DNA of 47,176 nt from Nitrincola sp. A-D6 (lineage in GTDB: Bacteria; Pseudomonadota; Gammaproteobacteria; Pseudomonadales; Balneatricaceae): the NCBI RefSeq assembly GCF_000764495.1, contig NZ_JRLB01000098.1, forward strand, positions 1 through 47,176. Direction: 5' to 3'. The notes under the pieces were generated by a model. That model saw nothing but the letters and a program-made list of their open reading frames with translations, ran no database searches and was not told where the DNA came from. A program made the position numbers and the translations under genes. Shown here one piece after another: positions 1 to 8,385 of the stretch; position 1 is the first letter of the stretch; each line of letters begins with the position of its first letter.

Positions 1-46
1 CTAGGGGGAAATGATTTGAAATATAGTAACAGGGTGTCCTAGACTC

Positions 47-52
47 TATAAT
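47..52 (+). promoter_or_regulatory. Possible -10 box of the XRE/ImmA gene
   Basis: A perfect TATAAT lies 27 bases before the ATG at 79. No good -35 box is seen at the usual spacing, so the promoter call is tentative. An AGGG at 65-68 can serve as ribosome binding site. Confidence 0.35.
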
Positions 53-78
53 TCAGGGATGAATAGGGATTAGATACC

Positions 79-1200
79 ATGGCAACAACCGCACAGATAA
101 ACAACAGAATGCTGACTTGGGCACGTGAACGCTCTGGCATTGCTGTGCCTGATTTTGCAGTAAAGTGTGGGATCAACGAAGAGCGCCTCCGTCTGTGGGA
201 GGAGGGTAAACAAGCATTGACCTTTAACCAGGCACAAAAATTTGCAAACAAGGCTCATGTCCCTTTTGGCTATCTGTTTCTCAGAGAGCCGCCTGTTGAT
301 GAACTACCCATCCCTGACCTGCGAACTATCGGTAGCCACGGTGTGAATCGTCCCAGCGCCGAACTACTCGACCTGATCAAACTCACTCTACAGCGCCAGC
401 AGTGGTACCGTGAGTACCTGACCAATGAACTGGCAAAACCTTGTGAAGCCGTTGGCCGTTTAAGGGCCAATGCTACAGTTCAAGTTATCGTAAACGACAT
501 GAGGGAGCTTCTTGGTGTGCCTGCGCATCCGCAACGTGGCAGTTGGGAAGACTATTATCGAGACTTGGTTCAGCGTATTGAGACCTTAGGGGTGCTGGTT
601 ATGCGTGAAGCCAACCTTGGCCACTATACCAGACCACTGCGTGTTGAGGAGTTCCGTGGCTTCTCTCTAGCCGATGAATATGCTCCGACTGTTTTTGTTA
701 ATCATGCCGATGCGCCGGGAGCCAGACTATTTACCCTTATCCATGAACTTTGCCATATCTGGTTGGGTATTTCCGGTGTTTCTGATGGCAGCGAGTCCTC
801 TGAGCGTGAAAGCGAAGTGAAATGTAATGCTGTCGCAGCAGAATTTCTCGTTCCCAAAACTGAATTCAGCCCCTTGTGGAAAAACTTCGATGTCTGGCAA
901 GACAACCTAGCCCCTCTTGAAGCACATTTTCACGTGAGCCAATGGGTGCTTGCCCGCCGTGCACTAACGCTTGGTTTTATCAATACAGATCAATACCGTC
1001 AGTTTATTGCAGAGCAAAAAGCCCTCTGGGATGCTCGTAAAAATAAGGGCGATAGCGGGCCCTCATTCCATAAGACTAAAAATGCCCAAATCAGCAAACG
1101 CTTTTCCAAAGCAGTGCTTTCTCAAGCGTTTAATGGGCAGATCTTATTACGAGAAGCGGGTCAGCTACTGGGAATTAACCCGGCTAAGTTGAAAAGTTAA
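79..1200 (+). CDS. XRE-family regulator with ImmA/IrrE metallopeptidase domain
   Basis: The protein has 373 residues. The N-terminal 60-70 residues look like a helix-turn-helix of the XRE type (AVKCGINEERLRLWEEGKQ). The C-terminal half carries the zinc-peptidase signature HELCHIW near residue 221, followed by the conserved NAVAAEFLVP stretch typical of the COG2856 / ImmA-IrrE family. Such proteins usually cleave or bind a repressor and are common near prophages, toxin-antitoxin loci and mobile elements. No partner toxin gene is visible directly downstream: the next gene is convergent. The ATG at 79 follows AGGG. The domain assignment is firm; the target and role are unknown. Confidence 0.85.
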   Translation: MATTAQINNRMLTWARERSGIAVPDFAVKCGINEERLRLWEEGKQALTFNQAQKFANKAHVPFGYLFLREPPVDELPIPDLRTIGSHGVNRPSAELLDLIKLTLQRQQWYREYLTNELAKPCEAVGRLRANATVQVIVNDMRELLGVPAHPQRGSWEDYYRDLVQRIETLGVLVMREANLGHYTRPLRVEEFRGFSLADEYAPTVFVNHADAPGARLFTLIHELCHIWLGISGVSDGSESSERESEVKCNAVAAEFLVPKTEFSPLWKNFDVWQDNLAPLEAHFHVSQWVLARRALTLGFINTDQYRQFIAEQKALWDARKNKGDSGPSFHKTKNAQISKRFSKAVLSQAFNGQILLREAGQLLGINPAKLKS

Positions 1201-1296
1201 AATCCCAAATATCTGCCAAGAGTTCGGTGTTCGTTGCATAAGTACTTTTGATCTCCTCAGCGAACTCAAGCCACAGTTTGTTCTGGAATAGCTGGA

Positions 1297-1722
1297 TTAT
1301 GCGCAATACTCCATAACCAGTTCCGGTTGCCCCGTATGCTCATCAATCTGTTCATCTATAACAACAAATCCCTGCTTTTCATAAAACAGGATACTTGAAT
1401 GGTTAGCCTTGTACACCGTTAAGCGCAGAATCTGCCGCTTGCGCATGGCATCACTCAATAAAGCCGTGCCTATGCCCTTACCCTGGTATTCAGGTGACAC
1501 AAAAATGGCCGCCAGCGTGTTAGCGTACAAGCTATAAAACCCAATAATGCCAGAAGCATTCTCAAACACCCGGGTCTCTGATGCCGGGATATATAGGTTA
1601 CGCATAGCATCCAGTTTTGACTTCCAGAACGCAGGCTCTATAAAATCATGCGCCTTAATCGACGCGGACAACCAGATATCAAGAATCTGATCGATATCTT
1701 CAGCAGAGTAATCACGCAACAT
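1297..1722 (-). CDS. GNAT-family N-acetyltransferase
   Basis: The protein has 141 residues, a normal size for a single GNAT domain. The acetyl-CoA binding motif A is clear: VSPEYQGKGIGTALLSDAM at about residues 74-92, with the Q/R-x-x-G-x-G/A core. A further GNAT feature is the C-terminal LFYEKQGFVVIDEQ stretch. The substrate cannot be told from sequence. It precedes nothing obviously co-transcribed except the monooxygenase-fold gene 15 bases upstream on the same strand, so the two may form an operon (monooxygenase first). It resembles the PhnO/YafP group of small-molecule acetyltransferases. Confidence 0.8.
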   Translation of the reverse strand: MLRDYSAEDIDQILDIWLSASIKAHDFIEPAFWKSKLDAMRNLYIPASETRVFENASGIIGFYSLYANTLAAIFVSPEYQGKGIGTALLSDAMRKRQILRLTVYKANHSSILFYEKQGFVVIDEQIDEHTGQPELVMEYCA

Positions 1723-1737
1723 CCAGCAAACCTTTCT

Positions 1738-2067
1738 TTATATTTTTTCGACCCAACTATAGTCTCGCTCAACCCTTGCGATCCTTGTTGTAAAACTGGC
1801 ATACCACTTCTCACGCCCCAGCTTCTGCGCTATTAAATGTTCAGCATGATTTTTCCACTGCTGGATAGCCTCCAGATCAGCCCAATATGAAATGGTTATA
1901 CCAACACCTTCACGTGCTGACTCCGCGCCCAGAAAGCCTGGTTGATCAGCAGCCAGTGCCAGCATTTTTTCCGCCATAGCATCATAACCATTAGCTTCCT
2001 CAGTACGTATTGAGGTAAAAATCACCGCATAATATGGTGGTTGGGGCGTGTTAGCGATCTTGGACAT
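1738..2067 (-). CDS. Antibiotic biosynthesis monooxygenase-fold (ABM/YgiN-like) protein
   Basis: This 109-residue protein has the ABM dimeric alpha-beta barrel pattern: YYAVIFTSIRT, then MLALAADQPGFLGAESAREG, then ISYWADLEAIQQWKNHAEHLIAQKLGREKWY. The PGFLGAES and SYWxDLEAIxxWKxHxxH blocks are typical of COG2329-type proteins, which often act as heme-degrading or quinone monooxygenases or have unknown roles. It lies just upstream of the GNAT gene on the same strand, with a 15-base gap that suggests co-transcription. The specific reaction is not predictable. Confidence 0.75.
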   Translation of the reverse strand: MSKIANTPQPPYYAVIFTSIRTEEANGYDAMAEKMLALAADQPGFLGAESAREGVGITISYWADLEAIQQWKNHAEHLIAQKLGREKWYASFTTRIARVERDYSWVEKI

Positions 2068-2165
2068 AGGTGTTAAACCACAAAAACTGAAAAATTCCGG
2101 TTATCTACAATATCACTCATCAACACCATCCCAAAGACGATTATTTTCGCCATAAAGCAATGCTC

Positions 2166-2206
2166 CGACTAAACTAAGCATCAGTCAGGTTATTTACACA
2201 CAAGGA
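2166..2206 (+). repeat. Leader direct repeat, copy 1 (before DUF3800 gene)
   Basis: This 41-base stretch matches 3212-3252 at 39 of 41 positions. Each copy ends in an AAGGA ribosome-binding-like sequence. Here the AAGGA is about 15 bases from the ATG at 2222, too far for an efficient start. In copy 2 it is ideally placed 8 bases before the GFA gene. Copy 2 therefore looks like the native leader. Confidence 0.85.
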
Positions 2207-2221
2207 AACGGTGACTGAGTC

Positions 2222-3091
2222 ATGACAGATAAGCAACAGCTGCCATTGTTTGAACAGGAATTATCTGAAAAAATTGTTGATCAAACGAACACTTCTTCTA
2301 CAAGCCAACCGGAAAGTCCGTTCAGTAAATATATAGTGTACGTGGATGAAAGCGGTGATCATGGTATGGAAACCATTGACCCTCAATACCCACTGTTTGT
2401 ATTGGCATTTTGTGTATTCCACAAACGGCACTACAGTGAACAAGTTGTCTCTTCGCTGGAAAAATTCAAGTTCAACCACTTTGGTCATGATCAGGTAGTG
2501 CTACATGAACATGAAATCCGCAAAGAAAAAGGCCAGTTCAACATTTTCCGCAGCCCTGAGCAAAAACATCAATTTCTCAACGAGCTCACACAGATTATTG
2601 ATCGCAGTAATTTTATTCTAATTAGCTGTGTCATAGATAAGAGGCACTTGAAGAAACAGGATGCTATTAACGCTAACCCTTATCATATTGCTCTGGGTTT
2701 CTGTTTGGAAAAACTCTATGAATTTCTTGCCGAAAAATGTCAGGAAACGCTTAAAACTCATGTAGTAGTAGAATGTCGTGGCAAAAAGGAAGATAACGAT
2801 CTGGAACTAGAATTTCGCAGGATATGCGACGGAAAAAATCGACTGGCAATCCCTCTATCATTTGATGTACTTTTCGCCGATAAAAAGGCTATGTCAACAG
2901 GTTTGCAATTGGCTGACTTAGTCGCGCGTCCAATAGGATTAAACCGTCTGCGCCCTGAACAGCCAAATAGATCCTTCGATGTGCTCAAAGAAAAATTCTA
3001 TTGTGAAGGTGGCAGGCAATGTGCTGGTGTAGGCTATGAAGAGAGAGGATTAATGATTTACCCGCCTTCAGAAAGCGAAAAGCCCCGATGA
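2222..3091 (+). CDS. DUF3800 domain protein
   Basis: The protein has 289 residues. After a 35-residue Gln/Glu/Ser-rich lead it shows the DUF3800 hallmark YVDESGDHG (about residues 40-48). Later come the acidic and basic motifs of this RNase H-like family: VVECRGKKEDNDLE and the C-terminal GLQLADLVARPIGLN, where the LQLADL-Ar block is the other family hallmark. DUF3800 proteins are often found in mobile and defence contexts, but no function is established here. The gene lies between two copies of a 41-bp leader repeat, which suggests it was inserted next to the GFA gene. The start is uncertain because the ribosome binding site is poor. Confidence 0.8.
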   Translation: MTDKQQLPLFEQELSEKIVDQTNTSSTSQPESPFSKYIVYVDESGDHGMETIDPQYPLFVLAFCVFHKRHYSEQVVSSLEKFKFNHFGHDQVVLHEHEIRKEKGQFNIFRSPEQKHQFLNELTQIIDRSNFILISCVIDKRHLKKQDAINANPYHIALGFCLEKLYEFLAEKCQETLKTHVVVECRGKKEDNDLELEFRRICDGKNRLAIPLSFDVLFADKKAMSTGLQLADLVARPIGLNRLRPEQPNRSFDVLKEKFYCEGGRQCAGVGYEERGLMIYPPSESEKPR

Positions 3092-3211
3092 AACTCACCG
3101 AGGCTATAACGCCGACCGGGCACCCCCAATCCATTTACAGTGAAGTATAGCAAGGACTCATTCAAGAACAACAGGAATTCAGAATATGCGCAAAGAAATT
3201 GGCATCGATTA

Positions 3212-3252
3212 CGACTAAACTAAGCATCAGCCAGGTTATTTATACACAAGGA
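3212..3252 (+). repeat. Leader direct repeat, copy 2 (before GFA gene)
   Basis: This is the second copy of the 41-base element at 2166-2206, 1046 bases downstream, with two T/C differences. It ends in AAGGA, placed correctly for the ATG at 3261. Confidence 0.85.
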
Positions 3253-3260
3253 GATGCGCC

Positions 3261-3659
3261 ATGAAAGCCAAATGTCTTTGCGGTTCAATCGAGGTCGTCG
3301 CGCCGGAGCATAAAGAAGTGGGGCTGTGTCACTGCTCGATGTGCAGGCGCTGGTCGGGTGGGCCGATGTTTGCGGTTCACTGTGGAGCGGATGTGCAGTT
3401 CAGTGGGGTAACGCCCTCGACCTATCGTTCATCGGATTGGGCCGAGCGGGGTTTTTGTCCAAGCTGCGGTACCCACTTGTTCTACCATCTGTTACCCAGC
3501 AATGAGTACATTTTACCGGCCGGGCTGTTTCAGGATCAGGCATTTCATCTGGCCAGCGAAATCTTTATCGATGAGAAGCCCGCCTATTATGAGCTGAAAA
3601 ATGAAACTCAGAAGATGACCGGACAGGAAGTCTTTGAACAGTTTGCCCCTCCTTCTTGA
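3261..3659 (+). CDS. GFA family (glutathione-dependent formaldehyde-activating-like) protein
   Basis: This 132-residue protein has the zinc-binding pattern of the GFA / CENP-V fold. CLCGSI lies near the N-terminus, then CHCSMCRRWSGG (about residues 24-35), and FCPSCGTHLF near residue 70. All cysteines expected for the two zinc sites are present. Members are annotated as formaldehyde-activating enzymes, but most have unproven substrates. The start follows AAGGAG 6-8 bases upstream. It is the last gene before the nif promoter region and there is no sign that it belongs to the nif regulon. Confidence 0.85.
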   Translation: MKAKCLCGSIEVVAPEHKEVGLCHCSMCRRWSGGPMFAVHCGADVQFSGVTPSTYRSSDWAERGFCPSCGTHLFYHLLPSNEYILPAGLFQDQAFHLASEIFIDEKPAYYELKNETQKMTGQEVFEQFAPPS

Positions 3660-3690
3660 GCCTGCTCCAGGGAAAGTAGCCAACCTTTCC

Positions 3691-3760
3691 TGTTACAAAT
3701 CCGACAAAACCCTGCCTAAGTGCCATTCAATACACGCTTTTCTTTGTCGGATTTGTAACA
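3691..3760. promoter_or_regulatory. Paired NifA activator sites (inverted pair) before iscAnif-nifU
   Basis: Two TGT-N10-ACA sites lie at 3691-3706 and 3745-3760, 54 bases centre to centre. The second is the exact reverse complement of the first over all 16 bases, including the normally variable N10 core. They lie 96 and 42 bases upstream of the -24 element at 3802. Between them and the promoter, 3772-3784 matches the IHF consensus WATCAA-N4-TTR at 12 of 13 positions. Confidence 0.85.
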
Positions 3761-3801
3761 CAACTCATATCTTTCAACCATTTAGACATGACTAGTCCAG
3801 C

Positions 3802-3817
3802 TGGCACAGGGTTTGCC
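3802..3817 (+). promoter_or_regulatory. Sigma-54 promoter of the iscAnif-nifUSVWZM operon
   Basis: TGGCAC-N5-TTGCC gives the -24/-12 pattern with correct spacing. It is 62 bases upstream of the ATG at 3880 and downstream of the NifA site pair. Confidence 0.9.
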
Positions 3818-3879
3818 ATATAACAGATATAGCGTCAGCGCCGTTCATGCGTTGTCAATCTGTATCCTGGAGGTCGGAA

Positions 3880-4203
3880 ATGGTCACTTTAACACCTGCT
3901 GCACAACTCGCGATCAGTCGCTTTATTGAAAACGCCGGTTCCCCTGTGGCTGGGTTGCGCGTCTCGGTATCCGATGGCGGCTGTTCTGGCTACAAGTACG
4001 GACTGCAACTGGAAACCGCTGTATCGGAGCAGGATACCAACCTGTCCTTCGGTGAAGTCTGCCTGTTGATCGATCCCGAGTCCCTGCCGCTGCTGCAGGG
4101 CTGTGTGATCGATTTTGTCGAATCGCTGGATGAAAGCGGTTTCAAGTTTGAAAACCCGAATGCCAAGGCCGCTTGTAATTGCGGTAAATCTTTTGCTGCC
4201 TGA
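3880..4203 (+). CDS. iscAnif: nif-specific A-type Fe-S carrier (IscA/HesB family)
   Basis: The 107-residue protein has the A-type scaffold fold: [18 protein letters not shown] with the first conserved Cys, and a C-terminal AACNCGKSF carrying the C-x-C pair. These three cysteines bind an Fe-S cluster. It likely carries or hands on clusters made by NifU/NifS for nitrogenase. I chose the ATG at 3880 rather than 3847 because GGAGG lies 5-9 bases before it and the N-terminus then matches the family. It is first in the operon and 11 bases from nifU. Confidence 0.9.
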   Translation: MVTLTPAAQLAISRFIENAGSPVAGLRVSVSDGGCSGYKYGLQLETAVSEQDTNLSFGEVCLLIDPESLPLLQGCVIDFVESLDESGFKFENPNAKAACNCGKSFAA

Positions 4204-4214
4204 GAGGTCATGTC

Positions 4215-5159
4215 ATGTGGAACTATTCTGAGAAAGTACAGGAACATTTTTTTAATCCCCGCAATGCTGGTGAGCTCGAAGGAGCAAACGGTATCGGCGA
4301 TGTTGGCTCGCTGTCCTGTGGTGATGCCTTACGCCTGATGATCAATGTTGACCCGGACACCGAAGTGATTCTGGATGCACGCTTCCAGACCTTTGGTTGC
4401 GGTTCGGCCATCGCCTCTTCGTCAGCCTTGACGGAAATTATTAAAGGCAAAACACTCGATGAAGCGCTGCAGGTGAGTAATCAGGAGATTGCCGACTTCC
4501 TCGACGGTCTGCCACCAGAGAAGATGCACTGCTCGGTGATGGGACGTGAAGCGCTGCAGGCGGCTGTCGCCAACTACCGCGGAGAAGTCTGGAGTGATGA
4601 CCACGAAGAAGGTGCGCTGATCTGTAAGTGTTTTGCCGTGGATGCGGTGCTGATCGAAGAAACTATCCGCGCCAACAACCTGACCACGGTGCAGGATGTG
4701 AGCTTCTATACCAAAGCCGGTGGTGGCTGTTCGGCGTGCCATGAAGGCATAGAGGAAATTCTCAACAAGGTGCTGGCAGAAACCGGCCAGTCGTTTCAGG
4801 CGGATGTTGCCAGGGTGCAGGCCGATGCCGAGAAGGCCCTGACGCAAATCGACATGCCAGCTGTTAGCGCTCCCCATGCGACAGATGCCGCCGCAAGTGG
4901 CCTGAGCACGCTGCAGCGCATTCGCAAGATCGAAGCAGTGATTGAGGCGGTCCGGCCGCAACTGCAACGTGACAAGGGTGATATAGAACTCATCGATGTG
5001 GTTGGCAAAACCGTGTATGTCCGCCTGACAGGTGCCTGTACCGGCTGCCAATTGGCCAGTGTCACCTTGAGTGGCATCCAGCAACAGTTGATCGAATCAC
5101 TGGGTGAGTTTATCCAACTGCTGCCTGTCAGCAAATCAGCCGTTACCGCAGGAGCCTGA
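4215..5159 (+). CDS. nifU: NifU, Fe-S cluster scaffold protein
   Basis: The 314-residue protein has all three modules of a full NifU. The N-terminal IscU-like domain (about 1-130) contains [34 protein letters not shown] and [11 protein letters not shown]. The central [2Fe-2S] BFD-type domain (about 135-185) contains ICKCFAVD and [12 protein letters not shown]-terminal Nfu domain contains [12 protein letters not shown], the C-x-x-C pair that binds a transient [4Fe-4S] cluster. It assembles clusters for nitrogenase using sulfur from NifS, which is encoded three bases downstream. Confidence 0.97.
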   Translation: MWNYSEKVQEHFFNPRNAGELEGANGIGDVGSLSCGDALRLMINVDPDTEVILDARFQTFGCGSAIASSSALTEIIKGKTLDEALQVSNQEIADFLDGLPPEKMHCSVMGREALQAAVANYRGEVWSDDHEEGALICKCFAVDAVLIEETIRANNLTTVQDVSFYTKAGGGCSACHEGIEEILNKVLAETGQSFQADVARVQADAEKALTQIDMPAVSAPHATDAAASGLSTLQRIRKIEAVIEAVRPQLQRDKGDIELIDVVGKTVYVRLTGACTGCQLASVTLSGIQQQLIESLGEFIQLLPVSKSAVTAGA

Positions 5160-5162
5160 AGC

Positions 5163-6362
5163 ATGGATACTATATATCTGGATAACAACGCGACCACTCA
5201 GGTCGACCCACAGGTGGTCGAGGTGATGCTGCCTTATTTTACTGAACAGTTTGGTAACCCGTCATCCCTGCACCAGTACGGCAACCGGGTCGGGCTGGCG
5301 CTGAAGCAGGCCCGCCAACAGATTCAGGCACTGCTTGGGGCTGAACAGGATACTGAAATTGTCTTCACCTCCTGTGGCACCGAAAGTGATTCGACGGCTA
5401 TCTTGTCGGCGCTGAAAGCTCAGCCGGAACGTCGGGAGATTATCACCACGGTTGTGGAGCACCCTGCCATTTTGTCGCTGTGTGAGTATCTGGAGAAAGA
5501 TGGCTACACAGTGCATTATCTGGAAGTAGACGGCCAGGGTCGACTGGATCTGCAACTTTACCAGTCACTCCTGAGTGAGCGGACCGCCATTGTCAGCATT
5601 ATGTGGGCAAACAATGAGACAGGTACGTTTTTCCCGGTGCTGGAAATGGCCGAAATGGCTTATCAGGCGGGAGTCATGTTCCATACCGATGCGGTTCAGG
5701 CGGTTGGCAAGGTGCCGATTGATCTGAAAAACAGCAAGATCGACATGCTGTCGCTATCCGGGCATAAACTCCATGCACCGAAAGGTATCGGTGTGCTTTA
5801 CCTGCGCCGCGGCACGCGTTTTCGTCCATTGTTACGTGGCGGTCATCAGGAACGCGGGCGTCGTGCCGGTACCGAAAACTCTGCCTCTATTGTCGCGCTG
5901 GGTAAAGCGGCTGAGCTGGCACAGCAATCACTGACTCATGAAAATACCGTCGTCAAAGCGCTGCGTGACCGTCTGGAGCAGGGCATCCTGTCTCAGATTG
6001 AACACGCCTTTGTCACCGGAGATGCGGCTAATCGCCTGCCCAACACCTGCAATATCGCCTTTGAGTATATCGAAGGGGAATCGATTCTGTTGCTGTTGAA
6101 CAAGTACGGCATTGCCGCCTCCAGTGGCTCGGCCTGCACCTCTGGATCGCTGGAGCCATCCCATGTGATGCGGGCTATGGGGCTGCCATACACCGCCGCT
6201 CACGGCACGGTACGTTTCTCACTATCGCGTTACACCACCGAGGCGGAGATAGACCGCGTGATAGAGGTAATGCCGGGCATTATTAGCCAGCTACGTAGCC
6301 TGTCACCCTATTGGAAAAACGATGCGCCGGTTCAGGAAGCTTTTGATCCGGCCTATGCCTGA
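5163..6362 (+). CDS. nifS: NifS cysteine desulfurase
   Basis: The protein has 399 residues and is a PLP enzyme that turns cysteine into alanine and delivers persulfide sulfur to NifU. Seen features are the N-terminal YLDNNATTQVDP, the cofactor-binding HTDAVQAVGK, the PLP lysine in SLSGHKLHAPKG (about residue 200), RRAGTENSASIVALG, and the active-site loop SSGSACTSGSLEPSHVMRAMG that contains the catalytic Cys (about residue 325). The short group-I loop fits NifS/IscS. It starts three bases after the nifU stop codon, with GGAG upstream. Confidence 0.97.
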   Translation: MDTIYLDNNATTQVDPQVVEVMLPYFTEQFGNPSSLHQYGNRVGLALKQARQQIQALLGAEQDTEIVFTSCGTESDSTAILSALKAQPERREIITTVVEHPAILSLCEYLEKDGYTVHYLEVDGQGRLDLQLYQSLLSERTAIVSIMWANNETGTFFPVLEMAEMAYQAGVMFHTDAVQAVGKVPIDLKNSKIDMLSLSGHKLHAPKGIGVLYLRRGTRFRPLLRGGHQERGRRAGTENSASIVALGKAAELAQQSLTHENTVVKALRDRLEQGILSQIEHAFVTGDAANRLPNTCNIAFEYIEGESILLLLNKYGIAASSGSACTSGSLEPSHVMRAMGLPYTAAHGTVRFSLSRYTTEAEIDRVIEVMPGIISQLRSLSPYWKNDAPVQEAFDPAYA

Positions 6363-6371
6363 GGTTGACTT

Positions 6372-7549
6372 ATGTCTGAGAGCGGCCTGGATATAGTGAT
6401 TGATGACACCACCCTGCGTGATGGTGAACAAACCGCCGGGGTGGCCTTCTCGCGCGATGAAAAATTGCAGATTGCGCAACAGCTGGATGCACTGGGTGTG
6501 CCTGAACTGGAAGTCGGCATTCCGCCCATGGGGGAATCCGAATGCGAGGATATCCGCGCATTGGCAGATCTGCAGCTGTCCGCACAGCTAATTGCCTGGT
6601 GCCGGATGCGAGCGGATGATCTGCACGCCTGTCAGGGTTTGCCGGTACAACTGCTCGATCTGTCGGTGGCCGTGTCCGATCTGCACATCCACAAGAAACT
6701 GGGAAAATCACGTCCCTGGGTGCTGCAGCAGATCAGGCAACTGGTTCCCGCCGCCGTTGACCAGGCTTTGCCGTGATTGTCGGCTGCGAAGACGCCTCCC
6801 GTGCTGACCCGGAGTTTTTGCTGCAGGTGGCAGAAACGGCCCAACAAAGTGGCGCCCTCCGACTGCGCTTTGCCGATACACTGGGCATTATGGAACCTTT
6901 CGGTGTTTTTGCCATTATCAGCCGCTTGGCAGCCGCCACAGATCTGCAACTGGAGATGCACGCGCATGATGATCTGGGGCTGGCGACGGCTAACAGCCTC
7001 GCCGCGGCCAAAGCCGGGGCCAGCCATATCAACACCACCGTCAATGGACTGGGCGAGCGTGCAGGTAATGCGGCCCTGGAGGAGGTGGTACTGGGGCTAA
7101 GCCAACTCTACGGCCTGTCGACCGGTATCAATCTGCAGCATTTTCCAGCGCTCTCGTCTCTTGTAGCCGAAGCCTCGGGCCGACCGGTCAGCTGGCAAAA
7201 AAGCCTGGTGGGCGCCGGTGTATTTACCCACGAAGCCGGTATTCATGTCGATGGTCTGCTCAAGGACCCGTTGATCTACCAAGGGGTCGATCCAGCCCTT
7301 CTCGGCCGTCAACATGAGCTGGTTCTGGGTAAACATTCCGGCAGTAAGGCAGTGCAAGCACGTTTCGCTCGGTTGGGATTGCCGATAAGCGCCGCCCAAG
7401 CCCAGCCCTTATTGACTGCCATTCGTCAGCAGATGCGGCTAAGCAAGCAACCGCTCAGCGATACCCAGCTTATGGCGTTACATCAGCAGTTGCTTGTTTC
7501 TTCCAACCTTTCACCGGATGTGGCCAAAACGGCACCCGCCCTTTGTTGA
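6372..7549 (+). CDS. nifV: NifV homocitrate synthase (one frame break near 6770)
   Basis: The restored product has about 392 residues. It condenses acetyl-CoA and 2-oxoglutarate to homocitrate, the organic ligand of FeMo-co. The N-terminal [15 protein letters not shown] and the metal-binding [13 protein letters not shown] are both present, followed by [14 protein letters not shown] and the C-terminal [18 protein letters not shown]. The frame breaks near 6770, where TTG-CCG should read TTG-GCC-G. Adding one G restores a continuous protein ([13 protein letters not shown]) with no other defects, so I read this as a base lost in sequencing. It starts 10 bases after nifS. Confidence 0.93.
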
Positions 7550-7564
7550 TATGAGGTGTTAAGC

Positions 7565-7927
7565 ATGAATGCATCAAGCCAATTTACCAGCACAAGCGCA
7601 TTAGAAGACGCGATGCAGGAGCTGGAAAGTGCCGAAGACTTCCTGGAATTCTTTGCCATAGAATTTGTTCCCTCGGTGGTACAGGTGAACCGCCTGCATA
7701 TACTGCAACGCTTTCATAACCATATCCATGCCGGTAAAGCCGACCTGCCGGATCAGCCAGACGCTCTGTTCAACGTCTACCGGCAACTGCTGGAGCAGGC
7801 CTATCAGAGCTTTATCAACTCCAGTGCCCAGCAGGAGAAGGTACTGAAGGTGTTCAACCGCGCTGAGCCGGGTAAAGGCTTTGTATCCCTGAGTGCCATT
7901 CAGCCTGTCGCTGGGGGTCCAAAATGA
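7565..7927 (+). CDS. nifW: NifW nitrogenase-stabilising protein
   Basis: The 120-residue protein matches the NifW family: LEDAMQELESAEDFLEFFAIEFVPSVVQVNRLHILQRFHNHI, followed by LPDQPDALFNVYRQLLEQAYQSF. NifW binds the MoFe protein and helps its maturation or protects it from oxygen. I chose the ATG at 7565 because GAGGTGTT precedes it and the N-terminus fits. Its TGA overlaps the nifZ ATG (ATGA), which implies translational coupling. Confidence 0.93.
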   Translation: MNASSQFTSTSALEDAMQELESAEDFLEFFAIEFVPSVVQVNRLHILQRFHNHIHAGKADLPDQPDALFNVYRQLLEQAYQSFINSSAQQEKVLKVFNRAEPGKGFVSLSAIQPVAGGPK

Positions 7928-8385
7928 TCCCGGTGTATAACTACGGCGACGAAGTCCGGGTGATACGCAATCTGCGTAATGACGGCAGCTTTCCGGGCGT
8001 GGACAAAGGGCAGTTACTGGTACGTCGGGGTGAAACCGGACATGTACGCAATCTGGGTACCTTTCTACAGGATCAGATTATTTATACCGTGCACTTTATT
8101 CAGGCCGATATCCAGGTAGGCTGTCGCGAAGAAGAACTCGTCCCAGCCAGCACACCCTGGATAGACAGCCGCTTTGAAAACCGCGACAAGGTTGTGGCCG
8201 CTCTGGCCTTGTCCCTGCGTGGTGAGGTAATCGTGCCGCTCGATACGCCCGGTGAAGTGTTCAAAGTCATCCGCCATGAGGACGCCGTTCACTACCATGT
8301 GCAGTTTCCCGGGCATCTTTTGATCGTGCCGGAAAGTGCGCTACACAGCCTCCATCAGGAGGAGGAGCTTAGCCATGCATCCTGA
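7924..8385 (+). CDS. nifZ: NifZ, MoFe protein maturation factor
   Basis: The protein has 153 residues. The start region YNYGDEVRVIRNLRNDGSFPGVDKGQLLVRRGETGHVRNLGTFLQDQIIYTVHF is the NifZ core, and a second, related segment follows (EVIVPLDTPGEVFKVIRHEDAVHYHVQFPGHLLIVPE). NifZ helps convert paired [4Fe-4S] clusters into the second P-cluster of NifDK. It overlaps nifW by four bases and nifM by eleven, so the three are tightly coupled. Confidence 0.93.
   Translation: MIPVYNYGDEVRVIRNLRNDGSFPGVDKGQLLVRRGETGHVRNLGTFLQDQIIYTVHFIQADIQVGCREEELVPASTPWIDSRFENRDKVVAALALSLRGEVIVPLDTPGEVFKVIRHEDAVHYHVQFPGHLLIVPESALHSLHQEEELSHAS

Noticed and set aside
1197-1290. Possible C-terminal remnant on the minus strand (KLWLEFAEEIKSTY-like) between the ImmA gene and the GNAT gene
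   Set aside because: Too short, with no start or family match. It could be a decayed gene end but cannot be supported.
4422-5084. Long antisense frame opposite nifU
   Set aside because: nifU is clearly coding on the plus strand and the antisense product has no recognisable motif.
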